From contig CAMYJY010000169.1 in the NCBI GenBank assembly GCA_947258835.1, positions 1-5,019 on the forward strand: DNA of 5,019 bases. The letters are read 5' to 3'. The DNA comes from an uncultured Pirellulales bacterium. Lineage in GTDB: Bacteria > Planctomycetota > Planctomycetia > Pirellulales > Lacipirellulaceae. The notes under the pieces were generated by a model that did no database searches, was not told where the DNA came from, and worked only from the letters and a program-made list of their open reading frames with translations. Shown here piece after piece: positions 4,851 to 5,019 of this stretch (position 1 is its first letter; the number at the start of each line of letters is the position of its first letter). A program made the position numbers and the translations under genes.

Positions 4851-5019
4851 TGGATTCCCGCCGCTCTCCTGCGTCATTCCCGCGGGAATGACGGAAACAC
4901 TTGCGCTGCCACTGGATTCCCGCGGGAATGACGGAAACACTTGCGCTGCCACTGGATTCCCGCCTGCGCGGGAATGACGGAAACACTTGCGCTGCCACTG
5001 GATTCCCGCCTGCGCGGGA
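4851..5019. repeat. Tandem array of 40/46-bp units built on a dRS3-like palindrome, cut by the window edge
   Basis: Successive units start at 4876 (40 bp), 4916 (40 bp), 4956 (46 bp) and 5002 (incomplete). The 40-bp units are identical to each other and to the 46-bp unit apart from a six-base difference inside the palindrome. The long form is ATTCCCGCCTGCGCGGGAAT, which fits the ATTCCC-N8-GGGAAT pattern known as dRS3 in Neisseria and seen as intergenic palindromes in many bacteria. The short form is ATTCCCGCGGGAAT. The 26-bp spacer GACGGAAACACTTGCGCTGC-CACTGG is the same each time. A degenerate leading half unit lies at 4851-4875. A perfect 22-base palindrome spans 4872-4893. Confidence 0.95.

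Noticed and set aside
4518..4952. 144-codon minus-strand frame and nested 62-codon frame at the right end
   Set aside because: The frame runs through the hexamer palindrome and the tandem array. Its apparent hydrophobic segment comes from the repeated words, and no start signal or family match supports it.
4851..5019. CRISPR array
   Set aside because: The regular units are whole tandem repeats with identical spacers rather than constant repeats separated by unique spacers.

Overview
The window looks like a chromosomal, GC-rich stretch from a member of the Planctomycetota, probably near the Pirellulales. This is inferred from three things: the lineage-typical DUF1844 protein beginning MSEEKKIIVDEDWKSQ, a divergent MraZ-family protein with no mraW/rsmH or other division genes visible beside it, and the number and style of short intergenic palindromes. 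No rRNA, tRNA, CRISPR array, transposase or phage gene is visible.

Four protein genes can be supported. Reading rightwards, they are a YraN/UPF0102 family protein (259-750), CTP synthase pyrG (1080-2801) and a small DUF1844 protein (about 2907-3311). Reading leftwards there is an mraZ-like transcriptional regulator (4135-3635). pyrG makes CTP for nucleic acids and phospholipid precursors. The DUF1844 gene follows it on the same strand after 105 bases and may share its transcript. mraZ converges on this pair. Its upstream region holds two matching dyads around a possible -10 box, which looks like an autoregulated promoter, and its strong ribosome-binding site points at an ATT rather than an ATG.

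The non-coding DNA is unusually structured. A 38-bp inverted repeat (3-40 and 4324-4361, 36/38 matching) brackets the whole gene block. Two copies of a long palindromic element (933-1000 and 3334-3401), in opposite orientation, bracket pyrG plus the DUF1844 gene. A 19-bp inverted repeat pairs the two intergenic regions around yraN. A 16-bp inverted repeat lies in the pyrG/mraZ convergent gap.

From 4362 to the right edge there is no convincing gene. That stretch holds an imperfect long inverted repeat built from hexamers of the CTCGTG/GTAATC type (about 4600-4798), then a 40/46-bp tandem array built on the palindrome ATTCCCGCCTGCGCGGGAAT, which runs off the end of the window. The most unusual content is this set of repeat families and the mraZ control region, rather than a new protein system.
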